DNA from: an uncultured Lachnospiraceae bacterium
GTDB lineage: Bacteria; Bacillota; Clostridia; Lachnospirales; Lachnospiraceae
Direction: 5' to 3'
Assembly (NCBI GenBank): GCA_910588295.1
Contig: CAJUQO010000008.1
Coordinates: forward strand, 1 to 64,000
DNA length: 64,000 nt
Shown here: piece by piece, positions 35,404 to 44,567 of the stretch
Position numbering within the stretch: position 1 is the stretch's first letter
Layout: each line of letters opens with the position of its first letter
Notes under the pieces: model-generated
Told to the model about the DNA's origin: nothing
Database searches by the model: none
The model's input: only the letters and a program-made list of their open reading frames with translations
Translations under genes and position numbers: made by a program

Positions 35404-36606
35404 TCACAATGGCCGTTTTTCCGCGTATTTATGCATGATGGACAGCGCCGAACCCTTCCGGTTTGCCATTTCCTCATATTCACTGACGGACAGCTTCGGG
35501 TTTCTCTCCACACAACTGCAGTGGATCCCCTCCGCTCTCTTTTCGGCAGCCAGAGCCAAAGCATCCGCCAGCCTGTCCCTATCGTATACAATATACATTT
35601 TTTTGTCTGGCAGCTCCACGTCGATGTTCTGTCTGTCCAGGGCATTCAGCAGATCCTCCATGACCAGCGCAAAACCGACGGCAGGCATAGCCGTGCCAAA
35701 ATGTTCCAGCAAATGGTCATAACGGCCTCCCTTGACAATGGGTTCTCCCACTCCATAGGTAAAGCCCTGAAAAATGATCCCCGTATAATACCGGTATTTG
35801 CTCAACATACTCAGATCAAAGGACACATACTGTTCCACCCCGTAGAGCTTTAACACCTCATAGATCTCCTCCAGGCGGGCCACCGATGCCAACGCTGCCG
35901 GATTATCCGTCATAGTTCTTGCCCGCTCCAGGATTTCCGGGCCGCCAAAAAGCTGGGGAAATACCCGAAACGCTTCCCGCAGCTTTTGCGGGAGCCGACA
36001 AGTATCGAGAAGCTCCTCCACGCCAAAATGATTCTTGTGGGAAATCCGTTTGCGCAGAGCCAGCTCCCGCTCCCCGTCCAGTCCCGCCTCATCCACCAGC
36101 GCTTTAAAATAATTGATTTCACCGATACTGAACTGGAACTCTTTCAGTCCGGCAGCCTGAAGAGCCTGCACGCTCAATGCAATCTGTTCCGCGTCCGCCG
36201 CCGCGCTGCTGTCTCCCAGGCACTCGGCGCCAAGCTGCGTGGATTCGTCCAGACGCCCCTGATAGCTGCTGCGGTTGATAAAGGTCTTCCCCTGGCAGCA
36301 CAGCCGGATCGGTGTGTGCGCATCATGAAAATACATGGACACAGCCCGGGCAATGGAAGGTGTAAAATCCGGCCTCAACGCCAGTGTGTCGCCGTTCCGG
36401 TCAAAAAATTTATACAACTCCCGCGAGGGGATCGTGCCTACTTCGCGGCTGAATACATCGAAATACTCGATGACCGGCGTCTCGATATCTTCATAGCCAA
36501 ACGTGTGAAAGACGCAAGACAGGCGGCCCAGCAGCAATTTCTTCTTTCGGCATTCACTGCCATAGACATCACGCATGCCTTCCGGGGTATGAATTTCTCT
36601 CTGCAA
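35404..36606 (-). CDS. hisZ: ATP phosphoribosyltransferase regulatory subunit HisZ
   Basis: A 400-residue histidyl-tRNA-synthetase-like protein without tRNA charging function. It has the class II landmarks TPEGMRDVYG, LRPDFTPSIAR, YQGRLDESTQLGAE and VGFALVMEDLL, but lacks the C-terminal anticodon-binding domain and several HisRS active-site signatures. It forms the hetero-octameric ATP phosphoribosyltransferase with short HisG and senses histidine. The start is taken as a TTG at 36606, since GGAGG lies 8 bases before it; an upstream TTG at 36621 overlaps that site. It is the first gene of the operon. Confidence 0.92.
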   Translation of the reverse strand: MQREIHTPEGMRDVYGSECRKKKLLLGRLSCVFHTFGYEDIETPVIEYFDVFSREVGTIPSRELYKFFDRNGDTLALRPDFTPSIARAVSMYFHDAHTPIRLCCQGKTFINRSSYQGRLDESTQLGAECLGDSSAAADAEQIALSVQALQAAGLKEFQFSIGEINYFKALVDEAGLDGERELALRKRISHKNHFGVEELLDTCRLPQKLREAFRVFPQLFGGPEILERARTMTDNPAALASVARLEEIYEVLKLYGVEQYVSFDLSMLSKYRYYTGIIFQGFTYGVGEPIVKGGRYDHLLEHFGTAMPAVGFALVMEDLLNALDRQNIDVELPDKKMYIVYDRDRLADALALAAEKRAEGIHCSCVERNPKLSVSEYEEMANRKGSALSIMHKYAEKRPL

Positions 36607-36681
36607 CTGAACTTCCTCCAAAACAACCCAAATATATTTTCATATGATAAAGCAGTAAAACTTTACTATGTCGAATTTTGA

Positions 36682-36709
36682 TTATAGCGAACCGATATAC
36701 CTTTGTCAA
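36682..36709 (-). promoter_or_regulatory. Consensus promoter of the histidine operon
   Basis: On the minus strand TTGACA (36709-36704) and TATAAT (36686-36681, allowing one base for the exact register) are about 17 bases apart, an essentially perfect sigma-A promoter. The -35 element overlaps the recU stop. Transcription would start near 36675, leaving a leader of about 70 bases before hisZ, too short for a T-box or a long attenuator. Confidence 0.75.
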
Positions 36710-37239
36710 TCCCTGCATTGTAGATCCAGCTTAATCCCCTCCAGATAGGGAACCAGCACCGGCGTATTGGTCGGAAGAAAATATTTTGGATCCAGTTCTT
36801 CATATTTAAAATGCTTCCGGCCGCCCTCCTGCCCCCGCTTCCAGTAAATGATCATCTCCCGGAAAGCCAGATAATACAGCTCATCCCGGTGGCTGAACAG
36901 GATCAGCATAAAAGCAATCCCTCCCTGCTGCTCAAAATGTTCCATGAACGCCACCTGATGCCCGTGGATATTGTGGAGGGGAAAATTGTCGGTGCGGCAT
37001 TCTTTCGCATCAAAACAGACCGGATAACCCTGCACCGCGCCAATGTAATCCACCGTACTCTTCTGATCAAAATAAGCCAGCGTGATATGGCGGCTCTCCT
37101 TATCGATGCGGATCGGTGTGATCGGCGTGGGGATCTTCTGTATCAGGGCCAGTTTCTTTTCTCTGTAATGCTCGTTGGAGCGGTTGACCATATCCTCCAG
37201 CGTTGATCCGCGTAGACCGCGGGAATTCCATGTGGCCAT
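36706..37239 (-). CDS. recU: Holliday junction resolvase RecU
   Basis: A 177-residue nuclease of the Firmicute RecU family, which cuts four-way junctions during recombination and segregation. It starts NSRGLRGSTLEDMVNRSNEHYREKK (family signature, given in part), then TVDYIGAVQGYPVCFDAKEC with the acidic and lysine residues of the nuclease site, and ends with the YFLPTNTPVLVPYL segment. AGGAGG-like AGCGGAGG precedes the ATG. The stop overlaps the -35 element of the his promoter. It follows the signal peptidase gene by 18 bases. Confidence 0.93.
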   Translation of the reverse strand: MATWNSRGLRGSTLEDMVNRSNEHYREKKLALIQKIPTPITPIRIDKESRHITLAYFDQKSTVDYIGAVQGYPVCFDAKECRTDNFPLHNIHGHQVAFMEHFEQQGGIAFMLILFSHRDELYYLAFREMIIYWKRGQEGGRKHFKYEELDPKYFLPTNTPVLVPYLEGIKLDLQCRD

Positions 37240-37257
37240 CGATTTTCCTCCGCTGTT

Positions 37258-37806
37258 TTAATGCACAAATCCAATTTTGGTGAAGGGGAAATAACGCAGC
37301 CCGGCCTTCCCGAGAATTTCTTCTCTGGTCACAAAGGTATTCTGCCAGAAACGGGAATCCAGGGAATGATTCCGGTTGTCCCCCAGGACAAAATAGCTGT
37401 CATCAGGCACCGTATAAGGACCAAAGCTCCCCTCCATCGGCTCAGGGATAAAATCATCCTCCAGCGGTGTCTCCTGCCCTTCCACATAAACTTTGCCGTC
37501 CACAATATTGACAGTCTCCCCGGGAAGGCCTATGATTCGTTTGATAAATAGCTGGCTCTCATCATCCGGATACTTGAAAATGATGATATCATACCGCTCG
37601 GGGTCAGCTTTTTTGTAAGCCAGCCGGTTGCCGAAGATCTGATCTCCCACCATGATGGTATTCTCCATGGATTCCGAGGGAATACGGGCATTGATCAGCA
37701 GAAAATTATTGATCAGCAGTACAGCCACCACCACGGTAAGGATGATACGCACATAATCCCATACCTCATGAAGCAGGTTCGATTTATTGATAACTTCTTT
37801 CGCCAT
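37258..37806 (-). CDS. lepB: Signal peptidase I
   Basis: A 182-residue membrane-anchored peptidase that removes Sec and Tat signal peptides on the outer face of the membrane. One N-terminal membrane span (about residues 18-40) is followed by the catalytic Ser46 in PSESM, Lys89 in FIKRIIGLPG, and the boxes VPDDSYFVLGDN and SLDSRFW. This is the short Gram-positive SipS-type layout with a Ser-Lys dyad. AAAGGAG precedes the ATG. It overlaps the pseudouridine synthase gene upstream by 23 bases. Confidence 0.95.
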   Translation of the reverse strand: MAKEVINKSNLLHEVWDYVRIILTVVVAVLLINNFLLINARIPSESMENTIMVGDQIFGNRLAYKKADPERYDIIIFKYPDDESQLFIKRIIGLPGETVNIVDGKVYVEGQETPLEDDFIPEPMEGSFGPYTVPDDSYFVLGDNRNHSLDSRFWQNTFVTREEILGKAGLRYFPFTKIGFVH

Positions 37807-38764
37807 AGATATTTTCTCCTTTTAATACCTTTGTGAATTGTTCCGGCATCGGCGCCTGCATCCGAATACCGGACAGACCGGAAAATGGTTCCGGGCACTC
37901 GGGAAATACCGCCTCAGCCGCATGGAGCAGCTGGCAGCGCAGTCCGTAAGCATCCCGAAACTGCCGGTTCACAGCCGCATCCCCGTATTTGGGATCGCCG
38001 ATGATCGGATAGCCCGCCGCCGCGATCTGGCTCCGGATCTGATGGGATTTCCCGGTGATCAGCCGGGCACATACCAGAGAGCAGCGTCCGCCCTGTGTTA
38101 CAGGTTCAAATTCCGTATCAACAAAATCTGCTCCGGGAACCTCCCGGTCGGCCGGCAGGGCTTTATTTCCTTTTTTGTCTTTTTTCAAATACCCCCGCAG
38201 CCGGAGGGGTTCGGTAAAGGAGCCCCAAACCAGGCAGAGATAATATTTCTCCAGCCTTCTCTCCCGCAAAAGCTTTGACAAAAACTGCAGCCCCTGTTGA
38301 TCTTTACCGGCCAACACCAGTCCGCTGGTATTCCGATCCAGCCGGTTGCAGACCGATGGCCTATAACCGCTTCCGCCCGGATCATATTGCCCCTGGTCGG
38401 CCAGATAATACAAAAGCTGATCCACCAGAGATTCATCCCGGGGAGCGGCCCGCTGAGTCAACAGCCCGCAGGGCTTATTGAGCAGTAATACATGATCATC
38501 CTCATAGAGAATATCCGGATAGCGGGAAGCCGTCAGACGCACCGGCTCCATCCATCCGCTGATCGTCTCCTCGGCCAGAAACAGCTGTATACGGTCCTGC
38601 TCGGCCAGAAGCTCCGGCCCTGCGGCCTTTTTCCCGTTTAGCTTGATATTTTTCTTGCGGAGCATCCGGTAAATCAAGCTCCTGGGCGCTTTATTCAGAT
38701 ACTTACTCAAATATTTATCGAGACGCTGCCCGGCGTCCCTGGATGTAACTGTCAGTTCTCTCAT
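37784..38764 (-). CDS. RluA-family 23S rRNA pseudouridine synthase
   Basis: A 326-residue enzyme with an N-terminal S4 RNA-binding domain (RLDKYLSKYL...RLIYRMLRKK region, residues 1-75) and an RluA-type catalytic domain. The catalytic Asp sits in NRLDRNTSGLVLAGKD; later come GKSHQIRSQIAAAGYPIIGDPKYG. It converts uridine to pseudouridine in large subunit rRNA, most like RluC/RluD; the exact target cannot be told. It starts one base after the stop of the upstream membrane protein gene. Confidence 0.9.
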   Translation of the reverse strand: MRELTVTSRDAGQRLDKYLSKYLNKAPRSLIYRMLRKKNIKLNGKKAAGPELLAEQDRIQLFLAEETISGWMEPVRLTASRYPDILYEDDHVLLLNKPCGLLTQRAAPRDESLVDQLLYYLADQGQYDPGGSGYRPSVCNRLDRNTSGLVLAGKDQQGLQFLSKLLRERRLEKYYLCLVWGSFTEPLRLRGYLKKDKKGNKALPADREVPGADFVDTEFEPVTQGGRCSLVCARLITGKSHQIRSQIAAAGYPIIGDPKYGDAAVNRQFRDAYGLRCQLLHAAEAVFPECPEPFSGLSGIRMQAPMPEQFTKVLKGENIYGERSYQ

Positions 38765-38765
38765 A

Positions 38766-39380
38766 TTACAAAGCCAGCCTTAGCAGGACGTGGCGTACCA
38801 TCTGATTCCGATCATAATCCGGATAATGGGGATCCGGCGTAAAAGGCAGCCCGCTCTCCAGGCTCTCCTTATTTTTATTCAGGGAATCCAGCCGTTCCAG
38901 AAAGGGGCGGATATCCTTAAAAATCTTTACCGTCTGCTTATAACCGTTCTGGGCCAGCAGTTTGTGGATGTGCTCTTCAAGCATCTCCGACGGATTTTTC
39001 AGCCGGTCGGAATACCCGATGATATAACTGCCGCACACCGCCGCCGCGCAGATAAATTCGCTGTTATCATAGGAAGTGATATACAACTCGTAACTCATCA
39101 GCAGATCTCCCGTATGCTGTTTGATCTGCCCGTAGTCCCCGGCGTCCATCGGCTTAACAATATACACCATGATCAGCCCCACCAGAGACTTGCAGGCGGG
39201 CAGACAGCCCACTACAGCCACCACCGTGAACAGATTTTTCGTAGTATGGGTGGTCAGATACCCGGTCAGGAAAAGGACGAGCGGCAGGGCAAACAACCCC
39301 AGTGTGATAAGCAGCCGCTTCTTTCGCTCATGTCGGATGTAACCGAAATACCCCTTCTTTTCTTTTGCTGTCTGCTTCAT
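38766..39380 (-). CDS. Two-span membrane protein of unknown function
   Basis: A 204-residue protein not assigned to a family. A basic N-terminus (about 25 residues) is followed by two membrane helices near residues 28-46 and 50-75, then a soluble domain of ~125 residues with KPMDAGDYGQI, YELYITSYDNSEFICAA and an Asp/Pro-rich end. Since the N-terminus is positively charged, both ends are probably cytoplasmic. It overlaps the YgiQ gene stop by 4 bases and abuts the pseudouridine synthase gene, so it belongs to this core operon. Confidence 0.6.
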   Translation of the reverse strand: MKQTAKEKKGYFGYIRHERKKRLLITLGLFALPLVLFLTGYLTTHTTKNLFTVVAVVGCLPACKSLVGLIMVYIVKPMDAGDYGQIKQHTGDLLMSYELYITSYDNSEFICAAAVCGSYIIGYSDRLKNPSEMLEEHIHKLLAQNGYKQTVKIFKDIRPFLERLDSLNKNKESLESGLPFTPDPHYPDYDRNQMVRHVLLRLAL

Positions 39381-41281
39381 CTGCCCCTCCGTTTTCTGTC
39401 TGTTTTTCCCTTCCGTTCGGATACATTTTTCCGTGCTTTGCCGCTTTTCCCGTCTCTATTGGAAATGTTTCCCCGTTTTCTGTCTATTTTTCTCGGGGGG
39501 ATCAGGCACTTTTCGCCGAATCCTATCAGATCCTGTCTGCCTGCCCGCACAAGAGCCTCACGGACAAGATCATAATTTTCCGGCCTGTCATACTGAAGCA
39601 GCGCCCGCTGCATGGCCTTCTCCCGATATGTCCTCGGCACATAGACCTCCTCCATGGTAAAAGGATTCAGCCCCGTATAATACATACAGGTGGAAACCGT
39701 CGCCGGCGTGGGGTAAAAATCCTGCACCTGTTCCGGTGTAAACCCCATGTCCCGGACATACTCGGCCAGTTCTACAGCCTCGCTGATCCCGCAGCCCGGA
39801 TGGGAAGATATAAAATAGGGAACGGCATATTGTTCCTTTCCGCACTGTTTCGTAATCTTCTGAAATTCCCGCAGAAATTCCTGATATACGCTGTGGCGGG
39901 GTTTGCCCATACAGTCCAGCACCCGGTCCGCTACATGCTCCGGCGCTACCCGTAGCTGGCCGCTGACGTGATCCCGCACCAGCTCGCGAAAAAAACTCCT
40001 ATCCCGGTCGGCCAGCAGATAATCAAACCGGATACCCGAGCGGACAAAGACTCTTTTCACTCCCGGTACTGCTTTTAGTTCCCGCAACAATTTCAGGTAA
40101 TCCCTGTGATCCGCCCGGAGATTTTTGCAGGGCCGGGGAAACAGACACTGTTTTCTCGGGCAGACGCCTTCCGTCTGCTGTTTTTCACAGGAAGGATGCC
40201 GGAAATCCGCCGTGGGGCCTCCCACATCGTGGATATTCCCCCGAAAATCCTTTTCCTTCGTAAATTCTACTGCCTCCTTCAGAAGAGACTCATGGCTTCG
40301 GATCTGCACGGTGCGGCCCTGATGGTAGGTCAGGGCACAGAAATTGCAGCCGCCAAAGCATCCCCTGTTGCTGGTCAGACTGTAACGGATCTCCTGAAAT
40401 GCCGGTATACCTCCAGCACTGTCATAGGAGGGATGCCAGGCCCTCTTGTAAGGCAGACCATATATATCATCCATCTCCTGCACAGTCAGCGGCATGGACG
40501 GCGGATTGACCGCCACATAGCCGCGGCTGCCGTAATCCTCCACCAGCACACGGCCGCTGACCGCATCGGTATGTTCATGCTGGACGCGGAAACTCTCGGC
40601 ATAACGCCTCCGGTCGGCACGGATCTCCTCAAAGGACGGCAGCATCACCGGATCGGGGATATGATCCAGGGTCTTTGTCCGGTACACCGTTCCCCGGATA
40701 AATGTCAGATCCGATACAGCAAGGCCGCTGTCCAGCGCCTCGGCAATCTCCACAATGGAGCGTTCCCCCATACCGTAGGAAATCATGTCGGCTCCCGCGT
40801 CCAGAAGCACCGACCGGCGCACCTGATCCGACCAGTAGTCATAATGGCCCAGGCGGCGCAGGCTCGCCTCGATACCGCCTAATATGATTGGTGTATGCTT
40901 GTAAACCCGGCGGATCAGATTGCCGTAGACTGTTACTGCCCGATCCGGTCTAAACCCCATCCGGCCGCCCGGCGAGTAGGCATCGGTCTTTCGCCGCTTT
41001 TTTGACACCGTATAGTGGTTGACCATGGAATCCATATTTCCCGCAGACACCAGAAACGCCAGTCTTGGCTCGCCGAACACTTGCATACTGGCCGGATCCC
41101 GCCAGTCCGGCTGGGCAATGATCCCCACCGAATAGCCGTGGGCCTCCAGCACCCGGCTGATGATGGCATAGCCGAAGGAACTGTGATCCACATAGGCATC
41201 TCCGATAATGTAGGCGAAATCCACCTGTTTCCATCCGCGCTCCCGCATTTCCCGATGGGAAACCGGTAAAAACTGTGCCAT
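39377..41281 (-). CDS. YgiQ-family radical SAM protein
   Basis: A 634-residue radical SAM protein. The cluster-binding CxxxCxxC is in NRGCFGGCNFCAL near residue 307. The N-terminal part (FAYIGDAYVDH-like stretch, GYSVGIIAQPDW, LGGIEASLRR) and the C-terminal YPTPATVSTCMYYTG and KAMQRALLQYDRPEN segments are diagnostic of the UPF0313/YgiQ family. A second cysteine group (KQQTEGVCPRKQCLFPRPC) could hold another cluster. The substrate is unknown. The last ~45 residues are very basic (Arg/Lys/Gly) and may bind nucleic acid. CGAAAGGACAGG precedes the ATG. Confidence 0.92.
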   Translation of the reverse strand: MAQFLPVSHREMRERGWKQVDFAYIIGDAYVDHSSFGYAIISRVLEAHGYSVGIIAQPDWRDPASMQVFGEPRLAFLVSAGNMDSMVNHYTVSKKRRKTDAYSPGGRMGFRPDRAVTVYGNLIRRVYKHTPIILGGIEASLRRLGHYDYWSDQVRRSVLLDAGADMISYGMGERSIVEIAEALDSGLAVSDLTFIRGTVYRTKTLDHIPDPVMLPSFEEIRADRRRYAESFRVQHEHTDAVSGRVLVEDYGSRGYVAVNPPSMPLTVQEMDDIYGLPYKRAWHPSYDSAGGIPAFQEIRYSLTSNRGCFGGCNFCALTYHQGRTVQIRSHESLLKEAVEFTKEKDFRGNIHDVGGPTADFRHPSCEKQQTEGVCPRKQCLFPRPCKNLRADHRDYLKLLRELKAVPGVKRVFVRSGIRFDYLLADRDRSFFRELVRDHVSGQLRVAPEHVADRVLDCMGKPRHSVYQEFLREFQKITKQCGKEQYAVPYFISSHPGCGISEAVELAEYVRDMGFTPEQVQDFYPTPATVSTCMYYTGLNPFTMEEVYVPRTYREKAMQRALLQYDRPENYDLVREALVRAGRQDLIGFGEKCLIPPRKIDRKRGNISNRDGKSGKARKNVSERKGKTDRKRRGR

Positions 41282-41315
41282 AGGCCCTGTCCTTTCGTTT
41301 TTTATTCCACGTCTG

Positions 41316-42053
41316 TTATCCGGGCGGGCTGCCCCGCCGCCCTGTTCCTTTCAGATCCTCAATTTCTTCGCCGGTGAGTCTGCGGCTTTCCCCCTCCCCG
41401 AGGGAACCGTCCAGCACTAGCGATCCCATAGACAGACGTTTCAGCCACAATACCTGCTTTCCCCGGGCCGCGAACATGCGCTTGATCTGATGGTAACGCC
41501 CCTCATGAATCCGCACCAGCACCTCCTCCGGCCGGGAACCGTCCGGTATTTCCAACACGGCGGGTCGTGTCGGCGTATCGTCCCCGATATCTATGCCCTC
41601 GCAGAAAGCCTCCTGGTCCGCACTGTCCGCCGCCCCGTCCAGCAGCACCCGGTACACCTTCTCCACATGACGGCCGGGGGCCAGAAGACTGTGGGCCAGG
41701 GAGCCGTCATTGGTAATCAGTAGAAGCCCCACGGTATCCCTGTCCAGTCTTCCCACCGGAAACAGATCCTTCCTGGTCTTACCGCCGATCAGATCCAGCA
41801 CTGTAGAGCTGTGGGGATCACGGCTGGCCGAAACCACCCCTGCCGGCTTGTTCAGCATAAAATACTCGTAATCATGGTAGGTCAATACTTTCCCGTCCAG
41901 ACAGATCCTATCGGCATCCGTATCTACTTTGGTTTCCGGCCGGGTCTGTACAGCGCCGTTTAACCGAACCCGCCCCTTTTTAAGCAGATTTTTTACTCCT
42001 GACCGGCTCTCAATCCCGAGATCCGCCAGATATTTATCCAAACGTATCCGCAT
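41316..42053 (-). CDS. RsuA/RluB-family pseudouridine synthase
   Basis: A 245-residue rRNA pseudouridine synthase with an S4 domain (RLDKYLADLGIESRSGVKNLL) and the family catalytic region FPVGRLDRDTVGLLLITNDG, where the Asp is the nucleophile, followed by GRYHQIKRMFAARGKQV. RsuA acts on 16S U516 and RluB/RluE on 23S positions; which one applies cannot be read here. GGAGTGACCC precedes the ATG. It is one of three rRNA-modification genes in this core run. Confidence 0.9.
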   Translation of the reverse strand: MRIRLDKYLADLGIESRSGVKNLLKKGRVRLNGAVQTRPETKVDTDADRICLDGKVLTYHDYEYFMLNKPAGVVSASRDPHSSTVLDLIGGKTRKDLFPVGRLDRDTVGLLLITNDGSLAHSLLAPGRHVEKVYRVLLDGAADSADQEAFCEGIDIGDDTPTRPAVLEIPDGSRPEEVLVRIHEGRYHQIKRMFAARGKQVLWLKRLSMGSLVLDGSLGEGESRRLTGEEIEDLKGTGRRGSPPG

Positions 42054-42138
42054 GGGTCACTCCATTTTCTATGTCTGTCCCGCAGCATTTTTCACACGGC
42101 ACATATCCGTCTGTTGCCGCATCCATCCCGCCTGTCAT

Positions 42139-43587
42139 CTACAGCATCCGCCATCCGGCGCCATACTTGTTTTTCAGCATTCCATTATGCGTTTTCCCCC
42201 ACCCCAGCGGCAATCCGCCGGCGCAGACCAGCACCCATCCGGAAGAACAGGGCACCTCATCCGGCACAACGGTTTCTCCTTTCAGGTAGCGGATCGTCCG
42301 CTCATCCTCCGGAGCGAAATCCAGCACCCACGGGTATTCTTCCGCCCGCAATGCCATAGCCAGAGCCTGGGACGGCTCAAAACGGCTCTTTTTCATCTCA
42401 CCAAACAGAAGGCCCGTCCTTAAAAAGCGCAGCCGGGCGGAAATGATCCGCCTGTCCGGCAGATAATACAGGCGATTTTCCTGTATCCGCCACTGTCCCT
42501 GACCGTTCAAAAAGGACGGATCTTTCAGTGACGCCAGAAAATCGGCAGCCGCACCGGGAAGCACATTCACTTTATCTTCCCCGAGGGATCGCCCCTGCCC
42601 TGTACGGTCATCCCGTCCTGTCAGGCAGGACGCCACAATCCCACTCCCGGCATCCCTGTCTCCAGGATCGCCGGCCCCCGCGCCCTTTTCCTCCCTCTTT
42701 CGTAAAAGCGCCGCGAAATGCCCTTCTCCCTCCATACAATGAGGGAAAATTCTCACAGCATGATGGCAGGAACCACGTCCATGAGAAAATCCCTCGTACC
42801 ACTTCGTGGGGATCAGTTCAAAATCCGGGCGGTTCTTCAGAAGCCACTCCACCGTATCCTCATTTTCCAGAGGCGAAAATGTGCAGGTGGAATACAGCAT
42901 ACAGCCGCCGTGCCTCAGCATATCGGCGGCCTGCAAGATCAATTCCTTTTGAACAGAACTATAATATGAAGGTCCTCTCTCCTCCCAGTCCGCTGCCATA
43001 TCCGGCCTGCGCCGAAACATGCCCTCACCGGAACAGGGGGCATCCACCAGAATCTTATCAAAATAGCCCGGAAAGCAGCTCAGCAGTTTCTCAGGTTTCT
43101 CGCTGCACACCGCCATATTGGCGATACCGAACCGTTCCAGATTGCGCAGCAGGCCCTTCGCCCTGGAGACGCTGATATCGTTGGCCAGCAAAACTCCCCG
43201 CCCTTTAAGCTTGGCGGCAAGCTCCGTCGCCTTGCCGCCAGGAGCCGCGCAAAGATCAAGCACCCGGTCTCCCGGTTCCACGGGCAGCAGACTGGCCGGT
43301 GTCATAGCGCTGGGTTCCTGGATGTAATACACGCCGCCATAGTACCAGGGATGACGGCTGGCCCCACTATCCTCCCCGCAGAAAAATCCATTACCGATCC
43401 ACGGCACCGGCTCCACGGGAAAAGATACCCTCTCAGAAAAAATATCCGTAGATATCTTTGTACTGTTTACCCGTAGCCCGGTATGGGAAGGCCGTTCATA
43501 GGACGCCAGAAAAGCCGGGTACTCCTCTGTCCCCAGCAATTCCTGCATCATATGTAAAAAAGCTTCCGGTAATCGCGTCAACGTCAC
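42139..43587 (-). CDS. RsmF/NOL1-type rRNA cytosine-C5 methyltransferase
   Basis: A 482-residue SAM-dependent enzyme. The SAM site is VLDLCAAPGGKATELA, and the two catalytic cysteines lie in VDAPCSGEGMFRR and YSTCTFSPLENED. The N-terminal ~100 residues carry the usual RNA-binding lead (SYERPSHTGLRVNSTK), and the C-terminal ~150 residues form the RsmF-type extension. It makes m5C in 16S rRNA. A stretch near residues 300-345 (EKGAGAGDPGDRDAG) is a low-complexity insert. Its ATG overlaps the stop of the alarmone synthetase gene by 4 bases. Confidence 0.9.
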   Translation of the reverse strand: MTLTRLPEAFLHMMQELLGTEEYPAFLASYERPSHTGLRVNSTKISTDIFSERVSFPVEPVPWIGNGFFCGEDSGASRHPWYYGGVYYIQEPSAMTPASLLPVEPGDRVLDLCAAPGGKATELAAKLKGRGVLLANDISVSRAKGLLRNLERFGIANMAVCSEKPEKLLSCFPGYFDKILVDAPCSGEGMFRRRPDMAADWEERGPSYYSSVQKELILQAADMLRHGGCMLYSTCTFSPLENEDTVEWLLKNRPDFELIPTKWYEGFSHGRGSCHHAVRIFPHCMEGEGHFAALLRKREEKGAGAGDPGDRDAGSGIVASCLTGRDDRTGQGRSLGEDKVNVLPGAAADFLASLKDPSFLNGQGQWRIQENRLYYLPDRRIISARLRFLRTGLLFGEMKKSRFEPSQALAMALRAEEYPWVLDFAPEDERTIRYLKGETVVPDEVPCSSGWVLVCAGGLPLGWGKTHNGMLKNKYGAGWRML

Positions 43588-44405
43588 TGTTCCTCCAGAT
43601 CCACCGTCACGGCCTGGGCCCGATAGCCCTCAGAGATAATATCCAGCTGCCGGTGGAACTGCTTCAACTTTGTGATATCATGCATCTGATAAATACGATA
43701 GAACTCATCCTGAATTTTGTTCACTTCCCGTTTATTGGAAATACGATACAGATTCTCAATATTATTCAGGATATCTTCCACTAGCTTGAGTTGGGACAAA
43801 GACGAATTCTGTGCATCCATGATCTCATTCCGCACCGATGACATTTCCTTGTCCAACGCCAGTATAGCATTAGCCGCATTGCTCAAGCGTCCGCGGATAT
43901 GCTCTGGTATATTGGCTTTATACTTATATTGAAGGGAGTGTTCAATCGTTGCCCAGAAATCCATAGCCAGGGTTCGAATCTGGATTTCTGCCCGAAGGGG
44001 CTTTGGACCCTGCAACGTCTCCACCCGATAATCAACAATAATATGGTAGCTGCGATAACCGCTGGGCTTCGTATTATGGATATAATCCTTTTCCCTGACA
44101 ACTTCCATGTCCGAGCGCTTACGTACCAGCTCCACCACCTTTTCAATATCTTCCACAAACTGGCAGGTGATACGGATCCCGGCAATATCGTCAATCTCTT
44201 CCTCCATCCGATCCAGCGTAATCTTTTTCTTCTGCAGTTTATCCAGAATACTTGGCACGGCCTTGACCCGGCCGCTCACATGCTCAATCGGCGAATACAG
44301 ACCCTTCTCCCTGTGCTCCCGAATCACATGATTAAATTTTGCAGTTAATTCTCTGACAGCCAGTTCATAAGGACTTAAAATCTGTCTCCAAAGCTGTATC
44401 TCCAT
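43584..44405 (-). CDS. Small alarmone synthetase (RelQ/YjbM-like GTP pyrophosphokinase)
   Basis: A 273-residue single-domain (p)ppGpp synthetase, without the HD hydrolase or TGS/ACT domains of full Rel. Landmarks are GRVKAVPSILDKLQKK, IDDIAGIRITCQFVEDI, KPSGYRSYHIIVDY and EIQIRTLAMDFWATIEHSLQYKY. It transfers pyrophosphate from ATP to GDP or GTP, linking stress to growth. The C-terminal helices (residues ~200-250) fit the tetramer-forming region of RelQ. The ATG at 44405 is chosen because AAGGGG lies about 9 bases upstream; a longer frame from 44543 has no support. Confidence 0.88.
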   Translation of the reverse strand: MEIQLWRQILSPYELAVRELTAKFNHVIREHREKGLYSPIEHVSGRVKAVPSILDKLQKKKITLDRMEEEIDDIAGIRITCQFVEDIEKVVELVRKRSDMEVVREKDYIHNTKPSGYRSYHIIVDYRVETLQGPKPLRAEIQIRTLAMDFWATIEHSLQYKYKANIPEHIRGRLSNAANAILALDKEMSSVRNEIMDAQNSSLSQLKLVEDILNNIENLYRISNKREVNKIQDEFYRIYQMHDITKLKQFHRQLDIISEGYRAQAVTVDLEEQ

Positions 44406-44446
44406 CCATATACCCCTTATACGAACCTGATTTAGCAGTCTGACTA

Positions 44447-44475
44447 AGTATAGCATACCTTTTTGAACAGCGCAA
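44447..44475 (-). promoter_or_regulatory. Possible promoter of the alarmone synthetase operon
   Basis: On the minus strand TTGCGC (44475-44470) and TATACT (44452-44447) are 17 bases apart. The -10 is good and the -35 is only half matched. It is correctly placed about 40 bases before the likely ATG at 44405. Confidence 0.4.
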
Positions 44476-44503
44476 GCCGTCCGCGCTTTTGCCTTCCACA
44501 GCA

Positions 44504-44534
44504 GTAACAGTTCAGCCTCCGGCTGAACCGTAAC
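44504..44534. repeat. Intergenic inverted repeat sharing a 14-base word with 56632-56645
   Basis: The word GTAACAGTTCAGCC (44504-44517) is followed by TCC and GGCTGAACCGTAAC, giving arms GTTCAGCC and GGCTGAAC with a 3-base loop and partial pairing outside. The identical 14-base word occurs in reverse complement at 56632-56645, again between genes. It may be a dispersed intergenic element of this genome. Confidence 0.4.
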
Positions 44535-44567
44535 CCACAGCAACCGCGCAGATTTATGGAACCACTA

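Noticed and set aside
36607..36680. T-box or histidine attenuator before hisZ
   Set aside because: The predicted leader is only about 70 bases and has no T-box word or His-codon run.
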